NCBI GenBank assembly: GCA_029558535.1
Contig: JAKQEK010000292.1
Coordinates: 1-64,000 of the forward strand
Direction: 5' to 3'
Length of the DNA stretch: 64,000 bases
DNA from: Bacteroidota bacterium
GTDB lineage: Bacteria; Bacteroidota; Bacteroidia; Bacteroidales; ML635J-15
The first letter of the stretch is position 1. Each line of letters begins with the position of its first letter. The notes beneath the pieces are model-generated. The model had not been told where the DNA came from, did no database searches, and saw only the letters and a list, made by a program, of their open reading frames with translations. Shown piece after piece: positions 24,731-35,500 of the stretch. The position numbers were made by a program, and so were the translations under genes.

Positions 24731-27700
24731 ATGTTCATTTATAATAACATAAAACATTTTTTAATTCTGGTTGTACTAACCGGGTTATTTATATTTAATA
24801 TGTATAGTGAGGTGTGGGGACAGGTCACCTTATTATCTCCCACTGGTGATGGAGGGTTTGAAACAGGGACAACTTTTGCAGCAAATGGTTGGACTCAAGT
24901 TGGAACGTCAACTCCGACTTGGTATATTGGTAATGCGGCAGGTGTTCAAGGTGGGAGTAGAGCTGTGTTTACAGGAACAAATAGCACTACATATTCCGGA
25001 AGTGGAAGTACCGCAAGAAAGAATCATTTTTATCGTGATATTAGTATTCCTGCAGGAGCGTCTGATATAACTTTGTCATTTTATTTAAAGATGCCAACTG
25101 TTGATAATAATTGTGATTTCATCAAAGTGTACACAACAACAACTAGTTATACTCCGGTAGCGGGAACACTACCTGGAGCAGGGTATTCAGAAGTATTTAG
25201 TTATACAAGTCCTGCGTTATCTGGTTACACATTACAAACAGTTAATCTATCAAGTTCTTTAGCCGGCACAACTGTTCGATTAGTTTTCACACTTGTTACA
25301 GATGGATATTCAAACTATGGAAATCCTGCTATAGACAATATTTCATTGACATATTTAGCAGTTCCTCAAAATGCACAATTCTACAACATTGGTTCATCAT
25401 CACAACTTGCATTTAACAACTCATACATAAACGATAATACTCCAACATTTAGAGCATCTGCAACCCATTCAGGTAGTTTTAATAGATTTTTTATAGAAAT
25501 AAATACTTCTTATGAGTTTTCAGGAACCGCCTACACTCAAACCTTTTCGGGAACCTATTCGTCAGGCACTCAATACGACTTGGAATGCAATTCACTTTCT
25601 TCATCATTGCCAACAACTAATGGAGTAACGTATTATGTTCGGGTTAAAGCCTCTGATGATGGGGGTTCATCTTGGGGTAACTGGTCATCCGAAACTTACT
25701 CGTTTACATATAAATCAAGTGGTGAAGTGGATTGGATGCAAACCACAACGGCACAGTTGGGGACGGCAAGTTTAACTATGTCGCAGGCAAATGACGGTTA
25801 TCTTTTTATGCCAGTAACTTCATCTACATTTTATGGAGAAACAACATCTGCTGGAAGTAACGAAAACGGGGAAGACTATATAATTATTCAAAAGATTAAT
25901 GCAACATCATCATTTCAATTGGCATCTTTGAATGTTTATTTTCGGTCACTTGGTTCAACAAACAAGTTTGTGCTCGCTTTATATGATGACGATGGGACCT
26001 CGGGTGCTCCGGGAACACGCTTGGCATATACTTCAGAACAGACAGCAAGCTCAACAGGATGGAAGACTGTGGTTCCAACATCAACGCCGACTCTTTCGGC
26101 AGGGTATTATTATATTGCATATACATCAGATGATTATTATCTTAAAATTAATTATATTGGAACAGGTGGTATTGGAGGGGGGTATACATCTAGAAGCTAT
26201 GATGGTACATTACCTTCTTCATGTCCGTCGATTACTAGTGGATCCTATACATATGCTATGTATCTTACAACTGCTGCTCCAATAGGTGAAGCTCTTTCCA
26301 CATCAATTTGTTTTTCTTCCTATATTGGAGCAACTGCATGGGACCAGGTAACTTGGTCTGAAACAGAAACTAACGGTAATGTTAAGTTACAAGTCTGGTA
26401 CGACAATTCTGGTACTCCAACGATAATTGGAGATGGTATTATAAGTGGGAATTCTTCCGGTATTGCATCAAGTCCGATTGATATTTCCGGATTGAATACA
26501 ACAACTTATGCAAAGTTATATTTAAAGGCAATTTTAACGCCATCCGGTGGCACCCCACGATTGAACGATTGGAAGGTAACCTGCAGTTACTCTCAACCTT
26601 TGATAACGGTAGGTTCATTATCTGCTTTTAGCGACCAATGTATTAACACAACATCTGCAAATAAAACATATACAGTGTCGGGATCTAACTTAACTGATAA
26701 TATAACAATTACTCCACCCGCAGGTTATGAAATTTCAACCAGCAGTGGCTCTGGTTTTGTTGCAAATCCGTCAACCTTAACTCTTACTCAAAGTGGTGGA
26801 ACAGTTAATTCAACCACAATATACGTACGTTTCAAACCAACCGCAGAACAGACTTATTCGGGGAATATTACACATACGAGTTCAGGTGCAACGCAAAAGG
26901 ATGTTGCGGTCAGCGGTGATGGTGTAGATACAGAGCCAACTGTAACAGCAGGTAGTGCAGGGAGCATAACATCTTCGTCAGCAACTATTTCGGGTAATAC
27001 TATTACAGATATCGGTTGTAGTACAGTTTCTGCTTATGGTGTGGAATATAGTACCACTGAAAATTTTACTCCGGGAACAGGAACACAACAAGCTGGGTCG
27101 GGTTTTAGTGGAAGTTCAGGAGGTAGTTTTATCTCTGGGTTAAGTAGTTTGAGTTCAAACACAACTTATTATTATCGGGCTTATGCAACTAATAGCGGTG
27201 GAACAGATTATAGTGATCAGAGTAGTTTCACTACCCTCTTGCCCGAATGTTCAGGAACCCCTGATCCTGGCAATACACAGGCAACTGAAACAGAAGTTTG
27301 CCCCGGGAGCCTAACGACTCTTTCTTTTCAAAATTCATTTACTTCTTATAGCGGAATTACATACCAATGGCAATCATCAACAAATGGTACTGTTTGGAGC
27401 AATATTGGTGGAGCAACCTCTACTACTTATGTAGCAACTGTTACTGATAATACATATTATCGTTGTAATGTAATTTGTAGTTATGGTGGTACCGGTTCTT
27501 CAACTGCATTGGAAATAGAAATTGTAATGGAGGCAGATTGTTATTGTACGCCTACATATTCGAGTGGTGGAAGCACAGATAATGTTACAGGAGTTGTTCT
27601 ACAATCATTAAATGATACTCCGCCTGCTAACAATAGTCCTTATTATTTTGACCGTACATCAGTTCAGAATGCAATACCTCAAATATATCAGTCTTATTCT

Positions 27701-30700
27701 TATAATGCCTCAATAACAATGGGCAGTGGTTCACCACAGTATTCAAGAGTATGGATTGATTTTGACCAGGATGGGTCATTTGAAACAGGAGAATCTTTTT
27801 CCCTTGGTACTGATGCAGGTGCTAATGGTACTTCTGTAATTCCTATTACTGTCCCAATAGGAGCAGTTCCGGGCATTACAATTTTACGTGTAAGAGGGGG
27901 AGATGACAGTTCAATAAGTAATAATCAGCCTTGTGGTGCTTCTAATAGTACCTGGGGACAAGCACTTGATTATTATGTTAATATAGTCGAATTGGAAGCT
28001 TGTGATGATATTCCGAATCCGGGGAATACTTTATCAACTGCTACGGAAGTATGCTCAGGAGAAGATTTTACATTATCATTACAATATGGTTTTCCATTTT
28101 CAGGAATAACTTACCAGTGGCAATATTCTACTAATGGCACTGATTGGAGTAATATCGGAGGAGCAACTAATGCTACATATCAAACTTCAATAACTGCAGA
28201 TAAATATTTTCGATGTGCAGTTACCTGTAGTGGAGAAGGAACCGGATATTCTTCGTCTTTATTGATAGATGCTAGCATGATGATTTCGTGTTATTGCGAA
28301 AGTTATGGAGCAGGATCTTTTCCTGGGGTTAAATATGTGGGATTTAGTGATATCAACAATGTCTCTAATGTGGCGAATTATTCTGATTTTACATATTTGG
28401 TTGCAACGGTAACTCCGAATGAAAGTTATAATATTGATGTTAAAGTAAATACAGATGGATCAAGAACATATCATATTTTTGCATGGATAGATTGGAATCA
28501 GGATGGTGATTTTGCAGATTCAGGAGAGGCTTATGATTTAGGTACGGCCTATAATGTTTCTAATGGTTCAGCTTCAGCTTGTCCTTATAGCATTACAGTA
28601 CCTTCTGGTGCAGTATTAGGTAATACTTACATGAGAGTATCATCAAGATATAATACTGATCCTGCGCCTTGTTCAACTGGATATGACGGAGAAGTAGAAG
28701 ATTATTCAATTAGAGTAGTAGAACCTGTCGCTTGTTCGGGAGTGCCTGAAGCAGGTACTGTATATCCATCTTATCAGTTTGTTGAATCAGGATCAACAGC
28801 TAATCTGTCGGTACCTGATTATGATTATAATGATGACATTACTTTCCAGTGGCAATCATCAGACAATCCTGACGGACCATGGTCAAATGTAAGCGGAGGC
28901 TCAGGAGGGACTACTCCGTTTTATACTACACCGGCAATATACGAATCTACATATTACAGATTACAGACAACTTGTAACAATGCTAAAGCCGCTATATATT
29001 CGCCTGTAGGAAAAGTGGATTTGGTTTATTTGATTAGTGGTAGTAGTCCTATAACTTCATGTTCCGGAGCATTTTTTGACTCGGGCGGAGGAGGTCCTGA
29101 TCAAAGAGGAAACTCTACATATTATTATGCTAATAATGGAGATTATACAATGGTTTTTCAACCAAATACAGCGTATTCTTCAATAAAAATTTATTTTGAT
29201 TATTTTAAAACAGAAGAAGACGCTGATATAATGTATGTTTATAACGGTAATTCAACGAATGAAGCAGACTTATTAGGCCAGTACTCAGGTGAATTAGAAC
29301 CTTTTGTAGTTTGTTCATCTGATCCTAGCGGGATTCTCACAGTTAGATTTGATGCAGATGGATTAATTCGAGATGACGGGTGGGAGGCAAGATTTGAATG
29401 CGTTCCTCCCTGTACGGGCACACCTGATGGCGGTTCAGTAAGCTTGTCAATGGATCAGGGGTGTTCCGGAATAAACACTACAATATATTTATATGGTGTA
29501 GGATACGATGTTAACGGTATGGATTATTCAGGGTTTTCATATCAGTGGCAAGTATCAACAGATGGTACAACATGGTCGGATATTTCGGGACAAACAAATC
29601 CGGCAGTTGGTGAATATGTTACAAGTGCAAGTAGGTACTTTAGGTTGGCAGTTACCTGTAATGGTAGTTCCGAAACTGCATATAGTAGTGCAGCATATTA
29701 TGTCGCTCATACATGTGATACTTACGAAATGGGTGATTCCGGGAGTCCAATTGAAACCTGTGCAGCAATGTTTTATGATTCAGGAGGACCATCAGGAAAT
29801 TATTCAAATAGTGAGTCTCAAACAATTACATTTTGTACAGATGGTAGTTCTGAGCATGTTAAAATAATTTTCTTTAACATCGATATTGATTTTACCGGAG
29901 ATACTGATTATTTATATGTTTATGATGGAGACTCTGATGCATCAACTTTAATATTTCAGTTTACTGGGACATCGGATATAACTAATATACCACCCGAAAT
30001 AGTATCTTCAGGTGAGTGTATAACATTTAAATTTATATCAGGAGGTTCTACAACTGACACAGGTTGGGAGGCTGTTGTTATATGTACAGATGATGAAAAT
30101 ACAACGGCACATAATTTCTGTGATGGTGCCACACATATTTGCAATTTGAATGGCTATCGAGGTACAACTTCAGGTTTTTATCAGCCAAATTTTCCCGGGA
30201 ATTTTGAAGAAGAAAGTAATTTGTTTGGAGGAACTATAGAAAACAATTCATGGATTGCTTTTACTGCAGAGTCAACTTCAGCAGAATTTAATGTGTCAGT
30301 TTCGAATTGTAATGGTGGATCAAATGCTATTCAATTAGGGGTATATCAAGCAACTAATTGTGATGGTTTTGTGCTGGTATCTTCAGATTATTATACAAGT
30401 ACTTCTGCAACATTAGCCAATAATACAACAACAACAATTACAGTTCCTTCACCATGGAGCAGTGTGTCAGCATTAGTGCCTGGTAATACTTACTATATAA
30501 TGATTGATGGTAATGCAGGGGCTATATGTGATTATCAGATTACAGCTGAATCGGGAATTGAATTTGCAAGTGTGGACATACTTGAAGATTGTATTTATGA
30601 TGGTGGTCATATAACAGTTACAGCGTCTGGTGGAGAATTTTATTCATGGACTGGACCTGGTTCTTTTTCTGCTTCGACCGCAAGTGTTACAATTTATAAT

Positions 30701-31348
30701 GTTGGAACATATACTGTTACTATTGCAAGTGGAAATCCTTTATGTCCTGATGAGGTCGAAATAGATGTTGTTATAACAAGATGTTCTACTTTGCCAATTG
30801 ATTTGTCGGAGTTTAATGCTTATTGTAATCGAGGGTATGCCGTGATTGATTGGACAACAGAATCCGAAATCAATAATGATTATTTTATTCTCGAAAAGTC
30901 AGAAGATATGATGGATTTTGTCTCAATTGCTAAAATCAAGGGCAAAGGAAACAGTAATGTATCAAATAAGTATTTCTATAATGATTATAATTTATCATCC
31001 GGTAATGTCTATTACAGACTTAAGCAGGTTGATTTTGACGGACAATCAGAAATCTCTCATGCTATTAATCTTGATTGCTCAAAAATGATGGATGACAATA
31101 CAGAAATTTTTGTTTATCCCAATCCATTTAACTCAGAACTAAATATTTATTTGTCAGATTTTTCTAATGAAAAAGTTTATTTCGAAATATATGATGAACT
31201 TGGAAAATTTGTAATTTCTGAGAATGTAATAATTCTTGAAAATACTTATGAGCATAAATTATATCTGGGCGATCTTAGACCTGCTGTTTATTATTTAAGA
31301 ATAATTACAGGTAATAATGTCGTTAATAGAAAAATTGTAAAACAATAA
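24731..31348 (+). CDS. Giant T9SS substrate (about 2,200 aa) with GEVED and CUB-like domains
   Basis: ATG at 24731 gives a signal peptide ending near residue 31 (EVWGQ); a TTG at 24722 is less likely. Order: lectin/MAM-like domain (about 35-225), Ig/FN3-like modules (about 230-730), an FN3-like module with YYYRAYATNSGGTDYS (about 735-835), then alternating Ig-like (YQWQSSTNG..) and GEVED modules (WIDFDQDGSFETGES near 1002; WIDWNQDGDFADSGEA near 1250), two CUB-like modules (SCSGAFFDSGGGG near 1441; TCAAMFYDSGGPSG near 1675), a further beta domain near 1800 and a type A sorting tail (VYPNPFNSELNIYL, about 2126-2205). Such mosaics are surface or secreted proteins whose modules bind glycans or proteins. 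No peptidase or glycosidase site was found. Confidence 0.88.
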   Translation: MFIYNNIKHFLILVVLTGLFIFNMYSEVWGQVTLLSPTGDGGFETGTTFAANGWTQVGTSTPTWYIGNAAGVQGGSRAVFTGTNSTTYSGSGSTARKNHFYRDISIPAGASDITLSFYLKMPTVDNNCDFIKVYTTTTSYTPVAGTLPGAGYSEVFSYTSPALSGYTLQTVNLSSSLAGTTVRLVFTLVTDGYSNYGNPAIDNISLTYLAVPQNAQFYNIGSSSQLAFNNSYINDNTPTFRASATHSGSFNRFFIEINTSYEFSGTAYTQTFSGTYSSGTQYDLECNSLSSSLPTTNGVTYYVRVKASDDGGSSWGNWSSETYSFTYKSSGEVDWMQTTTAQLGTASLTMSQANDGYLFMPVTSSTFYGETTSAGSNENGEDYIIIQKINATSSFQLASLNVYFRSLGSTNKFVLALYDDDGTSGAPGTRLAYTSEQTASSTGWKTVVPTSTPTLSAGYYYIAYTSDDYYLKINYIGTGGIGGGYTSRSYDGTLPSSCPSITSGSYTYAMYLTTAAPIGEALSTSICFSSYIGATAWDQVTWSETETNGNVKLQVWYDNSGTPTIIGDGIISGNSSGIASSPIDISGLNTTTYAKLYLKAILTPSGGTPRLNDWKVTCSYSQPLITVGSLSAFSDQCINTTSANKTYTVSGSNLTDNITITPPAGYEISTSSGSGFVANPSTLTLTQSGGTVNSTTIYVRFKPTAEQTYSGNITHTSSGATQKDVAVSGDGVDTEPTVTAGSAGSITSSSATISGNTITDIGCSTVSAYGVEYSTTENFTPGTGTQQAGSGFSGSSGGSFISGLSSLSSNTTYYYRAYATNSGGTDYSDQSSFTTLLPECSGTPDPGNTQATETEVCPGSLTTLSFQNSFTSYSGITYQWQSSTNGTVWSNIGGATSTTYVATVTDNTYYRCNVICSYGGTGSSTALEIEIVMEADCYCTPTYSSGGSTDNVTGVVLQSLNDTPPANNSPYYFDRTSVQNAIPQIYQSYSYNASITMGSGSPQYSRVWIDFDQDGSFETGESFSLGTDAGANGTSVIPITVPIGAVPGITILRVRGGDDSSISNNQPCGASNSTWGQALDYYVNIVELEACDDIPNPGNTLSTATEVCSGEDFTLSLQYGFPFSGITYQWQYSTNGTDWSNIGGATNATYQTSITADKYFRCAVTCSGEGTGYSSSLLIDASMMISCYCESYGAGSFPGVKYVGFSDINNVSNVANYSDFTYLVATVTPNESYNIDVKVNTDGSRTYHIFAWIDWNQDGDFADSGEAYDLGTAYNVSNGSASACPYSITVPSGAVLGNTYMRVSSRYNTDPAPCSTGYDGEVEDYSIRVVEPVACSGVPEAGTVYPSYQFVESGSTANLSVPDYDYNDDITFQWQSSDNPDGPWSNVSGGSGGTTPFYTTPAIYESTYYRLQTTCNNAKAAIYSPVGKVDLVYLISGSSPITSCSGAFFDSGGGGPDQRGNSTYYYANNGDYTMVFQPNTAYSSIKIYFDYFKTEEDADIMYVYNGNSTNEADLLGQYSGELEPFVVCSSDPSGILTVRFDADGLIRDDGWEARFECVPPCTGTPDGGSVSLSMDQGCSGINTTIYLYGVGYDVNGMDYSGFSYQWQVSTDGTTWSDISGQTNPAVGEYVTSASRYFRLAVTCNGSSETAYSSAAYYVAHTCDTYEMGDSGSPIETCAAMFYDSGGPSGNYSNSESQTITFCTDGSSEHVKIIFFNIDIDFTGDTDYLYVYDGDSDASTLIFQFTGTSDITNIPPEIVSSGECITFKFISGGSTTDTGWEAVVICTDDENTTAHNFCDGATHICNLNGYRGTTSGFYQPNFPGNFEEESNLFGGTIENNSWIAFTAESTSAEFNVSVSNCNGGSNAIQLGVYQATNCDGFVLVSSDYYTSTSATLANNTTTTITVPSPWSSVSALVPGNTYYIMIDGNAGAICDYQITAESGIEFASVDILEDCIYDGGHITVTASGGEFYSWTGPGSFSASTASVTIYNVGTYTVTIASGNPLCPDEVEIDVVITRCSTLPIDLSEFNAYCNRGYAVIDWTTESEINNDYFILEKSEDMMDFVSIAKIKGKGNSNVSNKYFYNDYNLSSGNVYYRLKQVDFDGQSEISHAINLDCSKMMDDNTEIFVYPNPFNSELNIYLSDFSNEKVYFEIYDELGKFVISENVIILENTYEHKLYLGDLRPAVYYLRIITGNNVVNRKIVKQ

Positions 31349-31388
31349 TTGAATTAGTGTATATTAGAATTATTAAAATATTAATGAA

Positions 31389-31534
31389 TTTAACCCGAAA
31401 CGGAGGTATTCTCAATGCTAAAGAAGCAGCGAATAATTCCTCTCTCTCTCTCTCTCTCTCTCAACAGCATATCAGACTAACTCATACTTCTGACACCGCT
31501 GCAATAAGGAGAATACACCGTTTCGAGGGTTAAA
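31389..31534. repeat. 146-bp inverted repeat enclosing a (TC)11 microsatellite
   Basis: Left arm TTTAACCC-GAAACGG-ag-GTATTCTC (31389-31413) pairs with right arm GAGAATAC-a-CCGTTTC-ga-GGGTTAAA (31509-31534), with only small bulges. A second stem GCAGCG (31426-31431)/CGCTGC (31497-31502) lies inside, and its loop holds eleven TC units at 31441-31462. It begins 40 bases after the stop of the giant T9SS gene. Possible readings: a small palindromic mobile element or a long terminator-like hairpin; the microsatellite could vary in length. Confidence 0.75.
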
Positions 31535-31781
31535 GCATAAATCTAAACATAAGAAATGTAATGAAAGGAATAGCAAAATATTTTATATATTTTGCTATTC
31601 GTATTTATAAATAAAAATATGTATATCATTGAAAACTTTGGGTTAGTTTTAGTATGGAATAATTTAAATGTATATTAGCTAGTCATTATTTCTTAACGCA
31701 TAGTTTTTTCAATTTTAAAAATATGGATATAAAAGCACAAAATCATGTGTTATTTCTTTATTATGTAGCATGTATTTATAT

Positions 31782-31789
31782 TATCTTTG
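31782..31789 (+). promoter_or_regulatory. Candidate -7 element (TATCTTTG)
   Basis: Matches TAnnTTTG, 19 bases before the ATG at 31809. It supports that start over the upstream in-frame ATG at 31770, which would lie before the promoter. Confidence 0.4.
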
Positions 31790-31808
31790 TTGTCAATTAA
31801 CCGTTATT

Positions 31809-32483
31809 ATGAAGAATTTATTTTGTTTTGTCATATCGCTTTTATGCGTAATGCTTACGCAAGCTCAAGGTTTGCATTATGGGTTTACAGGAGGATTAAC
31901 AGCCTCAACAATAATAGAAAAATCTGATATAAATAGTAAAATTGAAAAAACTTTAAAATATGGATATCAGGCCGGAGTTTGTGCTGAATTTGATTTATTG
32001 AATGTAGTTTATGTAGGAACAGCAATTTCGTTTGTAAGTAAAGGCGATAAATTTAAAGACCAGTTCGCAGTTTCAAAAGCAAACTTTGGTTGTTTTGAGG
32101 TGCCTGTATATTTTGGGTACAAAATTCCACTCGGAAATTTTTATGTTAGTGCTAATATTGGCCCGTACAGTAGTATTGCTATTGTTGGTAGCAGAAGTTT
32201 TAAGGCAGATGCAGACCCCGAGAACGAACCTCCTTTTGAGTGGAATTTTGAGGAGACAGGTCATGAAGCCTATATTGATAATAATACCGAATTTTTTGGT
32301 GACGATTGGAATTCGTTTAAAAGATTTGATAGTGGTATAAGTGCAGGATTAAAACTTGGATATCAGCAATATCAGTTATCAGCGACTTATTCAAGAGGGT
32401 TTGTTGATATAAGACCTGAAGAAACAATAAAATCAAATAATTCGGTTTTAAATATTTCATTAGTGTATTTTATTAAATACTAA
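31809..32483 (+). CDS. PorT-like outer-membrane beta-barrel protein
   Basis: Starting at ATG 31809 the product opens with a clear signal peptide (MKNLFCFVISLLCVMLTQAQ). The mature part begins LHYGFTGGLTAS and shows the glycine-rich amphipathic strands of the outer-membrane-beta-barrel family (YGYQAGVCAEFDLL, FYVSANIGPYSS, GISAGLKLGYQQYQLSATYSRG) with a closing strand LNISLVYFIKY. Length of about 224 residues is usual for these eight- to ten-strand barrels. Proteins of this family include PorT of the T9SS but most have no known function. It ends 21 bases before the FISUMP gene and is likely co-transcribed with it. Confidence 0.82.
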   Translation: MKNLFCFVISLLCVMLTQAQGLHYGFTGGLTASTIIEKSDINSKIEKTLKYGYQAGVCAEFDLLNVVYVGTAISFVSKGDKFKDQFAVSKANFGCFEVPVYFGYKIPLGNFYVSANIGPYSSIAIVGSRSFKADADPENEPPFEWNFEETGHEAYIDNNTEFFGDDWNSFKRFDSGISAGLKLGYQQYQLSATYSRGFVDIRPEETIKSNNSVLNISLVYFIKY

Positions 32484-32504
32484 TAAGAAAATTGTATTAA
32501 AGAC

Positions 32505-35500
32505 ATGAAAAAAGAAAATATAACATTTAACTCAAAAATATTAAAAGTGACAGGAATTAGATTTTGCATTTTAATGATGCTTCTGTTGATTAATGGCTTT
32601 ACATTTTCGCAGAATTATTATTTGAATTTTTTTGCCGGTTCTGATACAAATAACATTCAATCAGTGTTTGTGAAAAATTTGGCAAATGATTCGAGCATTA
32701 TGGTCACCGGTGAGGATGTAGTTAATTTAATTCCGCCTAGTGATTTAAAATTTTTAGGTTCATCTCAAAGTAGTTTTAATGTTTATCCTAATCCAACTAC
32801 AGGAGACTTTTTTGTTAATGTAAATATTCCAATTGTAGGAAATGTTGAAGTGGAAATATATGACATTAGCGGTAAAATTGTGTTCCATAGTTATTTTAAT
32901 GCTGAAAAGACCTTTTACAAGATTAGGTTTCAAGGTATTCTTTCAGGTATATATTTTATTGTTATTAGGTCGGACAGTTTTCTTTTTTCCGAAAGAATAA
33001 TTGGTATTGACAATACTTTATCGGAAATTTCAATGGAAATTGTAGAGTCAATTAGTTCAACAGAAATTGATATCAAAGAAAAGTCAAAGGGATTATATAT
33101 TTTACCGTATCAATTTGGAGATATATTGTTAATGACAGCAATGTCTGAAGCCGGAAATAAAACAAATAAAACGTTGATAATAAATAATGATGGAACGCTG
33201 ACTGAAGGTGATAATATTAGTGTGTTTTTCAATTTTTACAATTGCGAAGATTATGAGCAAAGAGAATATACTGTTGTTGAGATTGCTGATAAGGTATGGA
33301 TGGCTGAAAATATTAATAGTACAATATTTTCGGATGGACAGATAATAAAACAAGTCGGCTCGGATAATACATGGCAACAGCTCTCAACAATTGCATATTG
33401 TGATTATGAAAATAGTACTAATCTATCAGAAGATTATGGCAAATTATATAATTGGTATGCAGTAAATTATTCAGGAGGTATTTGCCCACAAGGCTGGCAT
33501 GTGGCAACTGATGCTGATTGGTTGGAATTGGAGAATTATTTAGGAATTAGTACAACTGAAATAAATTCTATCGGTTGGAGGAGTGATTCTGACGCTTGTT
33601 TATTAAAAGAGTCCGGAATTTTGCATTGGTTAAGTGATCCGGGGGAATATACAAATTTGACGGGATTTTCAGCTTTACCTTCAGGAATAAGAGATTTGAC
33701 TGGTACATTTCGTTATCGAAATAAATACACAGCTTGGTGGACAGCAACAGAAAGTAATCAGCAGAATGCCTGGTGTAGGGCTTTAAGAACAGACTCTTGT
33801 GATATTTATCGCGAAGACGGTAAAAAAACACTTGGTTTATCTGTACGCTGTGTTTATGATGATCAGGCAGATACTACCCATCATCATGTATATCTTCTTC
33901 CTACTGTTGAAACAACTGAAATAACAGATATTTTAATGTACTCTGCCTTATCGGGGGGAGAAATTATTGAGGATGGAGGTGCCGAAATAACGTCAATGGG
34001 TATTGTTTGGAGTACAATGATGAATCCTGATATTGATATAAACGAAGGCATGACAAGTGAAATGTCTGGAGCAATAAGCTTTACAAGTTCATTATCAGGT
34101 CTTTTTCCAAATATGACTTACTATGTGCGAGCCTATGCTACAAACAGTGTGGGAACATCTTATGGAAATTTGTTGAGTTTTACAACACTGGAAAAGTTTT
34201 ACTCTGATGGTTCTGGTCTTATGGATATTGATGGAAACGAATACAGTACTGTTGTCGTTGGTGGAAGAGAATATATGTCAGAAAATTTAAGAACATCTTC
34301 TTATAATAATGGAGATCCTATTACAAAAATTACTGATTCAAATGGATGGATGCTTGCAGGCTCAGGTTCATACTGTTGGATGGAGGATGATTCTACAACG
34401 AATGATGGGTTGTATGGTAAATTATATAACTTTATGTCAATAATCAATGGAAATATTTGTCCTATAGGCTGGCATGTTCCATGTGACGATGAATGGATGG
34501 AACTCGAGATTTATTTAGGCATGGATGAAGAAATATCCGGCGATATTGGATGGCGTGGGGATAATCAAGGCGGGATGCTTAAACAAACAGGATTTGATAC
34601 ATGGCTTAGTCCAAACGAAGGGGCAACAAACCAAAGTGGATTTACTGCATTACCGGCAGGGTATAGAGGTAGTGACGGGTTTTTTCAAGATGCGGGGAGC
34701 AGTACTTATTTTTGGTCTATGTCTGGTACCGGCTATAGCTCCAATGCTTGGGTTAGAGCTTTGAATAATACAGAATTCGGGATTTTAAGAGATAGTGTCG
34801 AATTTATTAAAGGAGCTTCAATAAGATGCATAAAAAGTATTTTCACTCTTCCAGAAGTAACAACTAGTGAAGTTACAGATATTACAATCTCTACTGCCGT
34901 TTGTGGTGGAAATATCATTTTTAACGGTTGGGACGAAATATCTACAAAAGGTGTTGTTTGGAATAGAACAGGTAATCCCACAATTGATGATAATGAAGGA
35001 ATGTCAGTTGATGGTAGTGGAGATGATGCGTTTCTAAGCTTTATTACAGGTCTTGACCCTTCTTCGGTTTATTATGTTAAAGCCTATGCTATAAATTCTG
35101 AGGGTGTTGCTTACGGAGAAGAAAAGATTTTTAACACATTGGCAGCTTTATTTATTGATGGTCCGGGAGTTTTTGATTTTGATGGAAATCAATATAAGAC
35201 AATTGTATTAGGTTCGAGAGAATGGATGGCAGAGAATTTACGAGTAACAAATTCGATTATTGGACCAATATCTCATGTTGAGTCAGACGAAGATTGGCAA
35301 AATTTGACATTTGAAGCTTATTGCTGGTATGATAATGATTCAGCAGCTTATGACAGTATTTATGGTAAATTGTATAATTTTTATGCTGTTTATGGAGAAG
35401 GGATTTGTCCTGATGGTTGGATGATACCTAGTGATTGGGATTGGATAGAGTTGGAAGTGGCTGTAGGGATTGAATCAAATGAGGCCAATCTGATGGGATG

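Larger units (their letters stand above)
31349..31808. other. Intergenic region with inverted repeat and TC microsatellite
   Basis: 460 bp without a gene. It contains the 146-bp inverted repeat at 31389-31534 with a (TC)11 tract in its loop, then AT-rich sequence and a -7-like word at 31782-31789. Confidence 0.6.

Noticed and set aside
31441-31462. TC tract as a coding phase-variation switch
   Set aside because: It lies between genes, so slippage cannot shift a reading frame directly; only an effect on RNA or spacing is possible.
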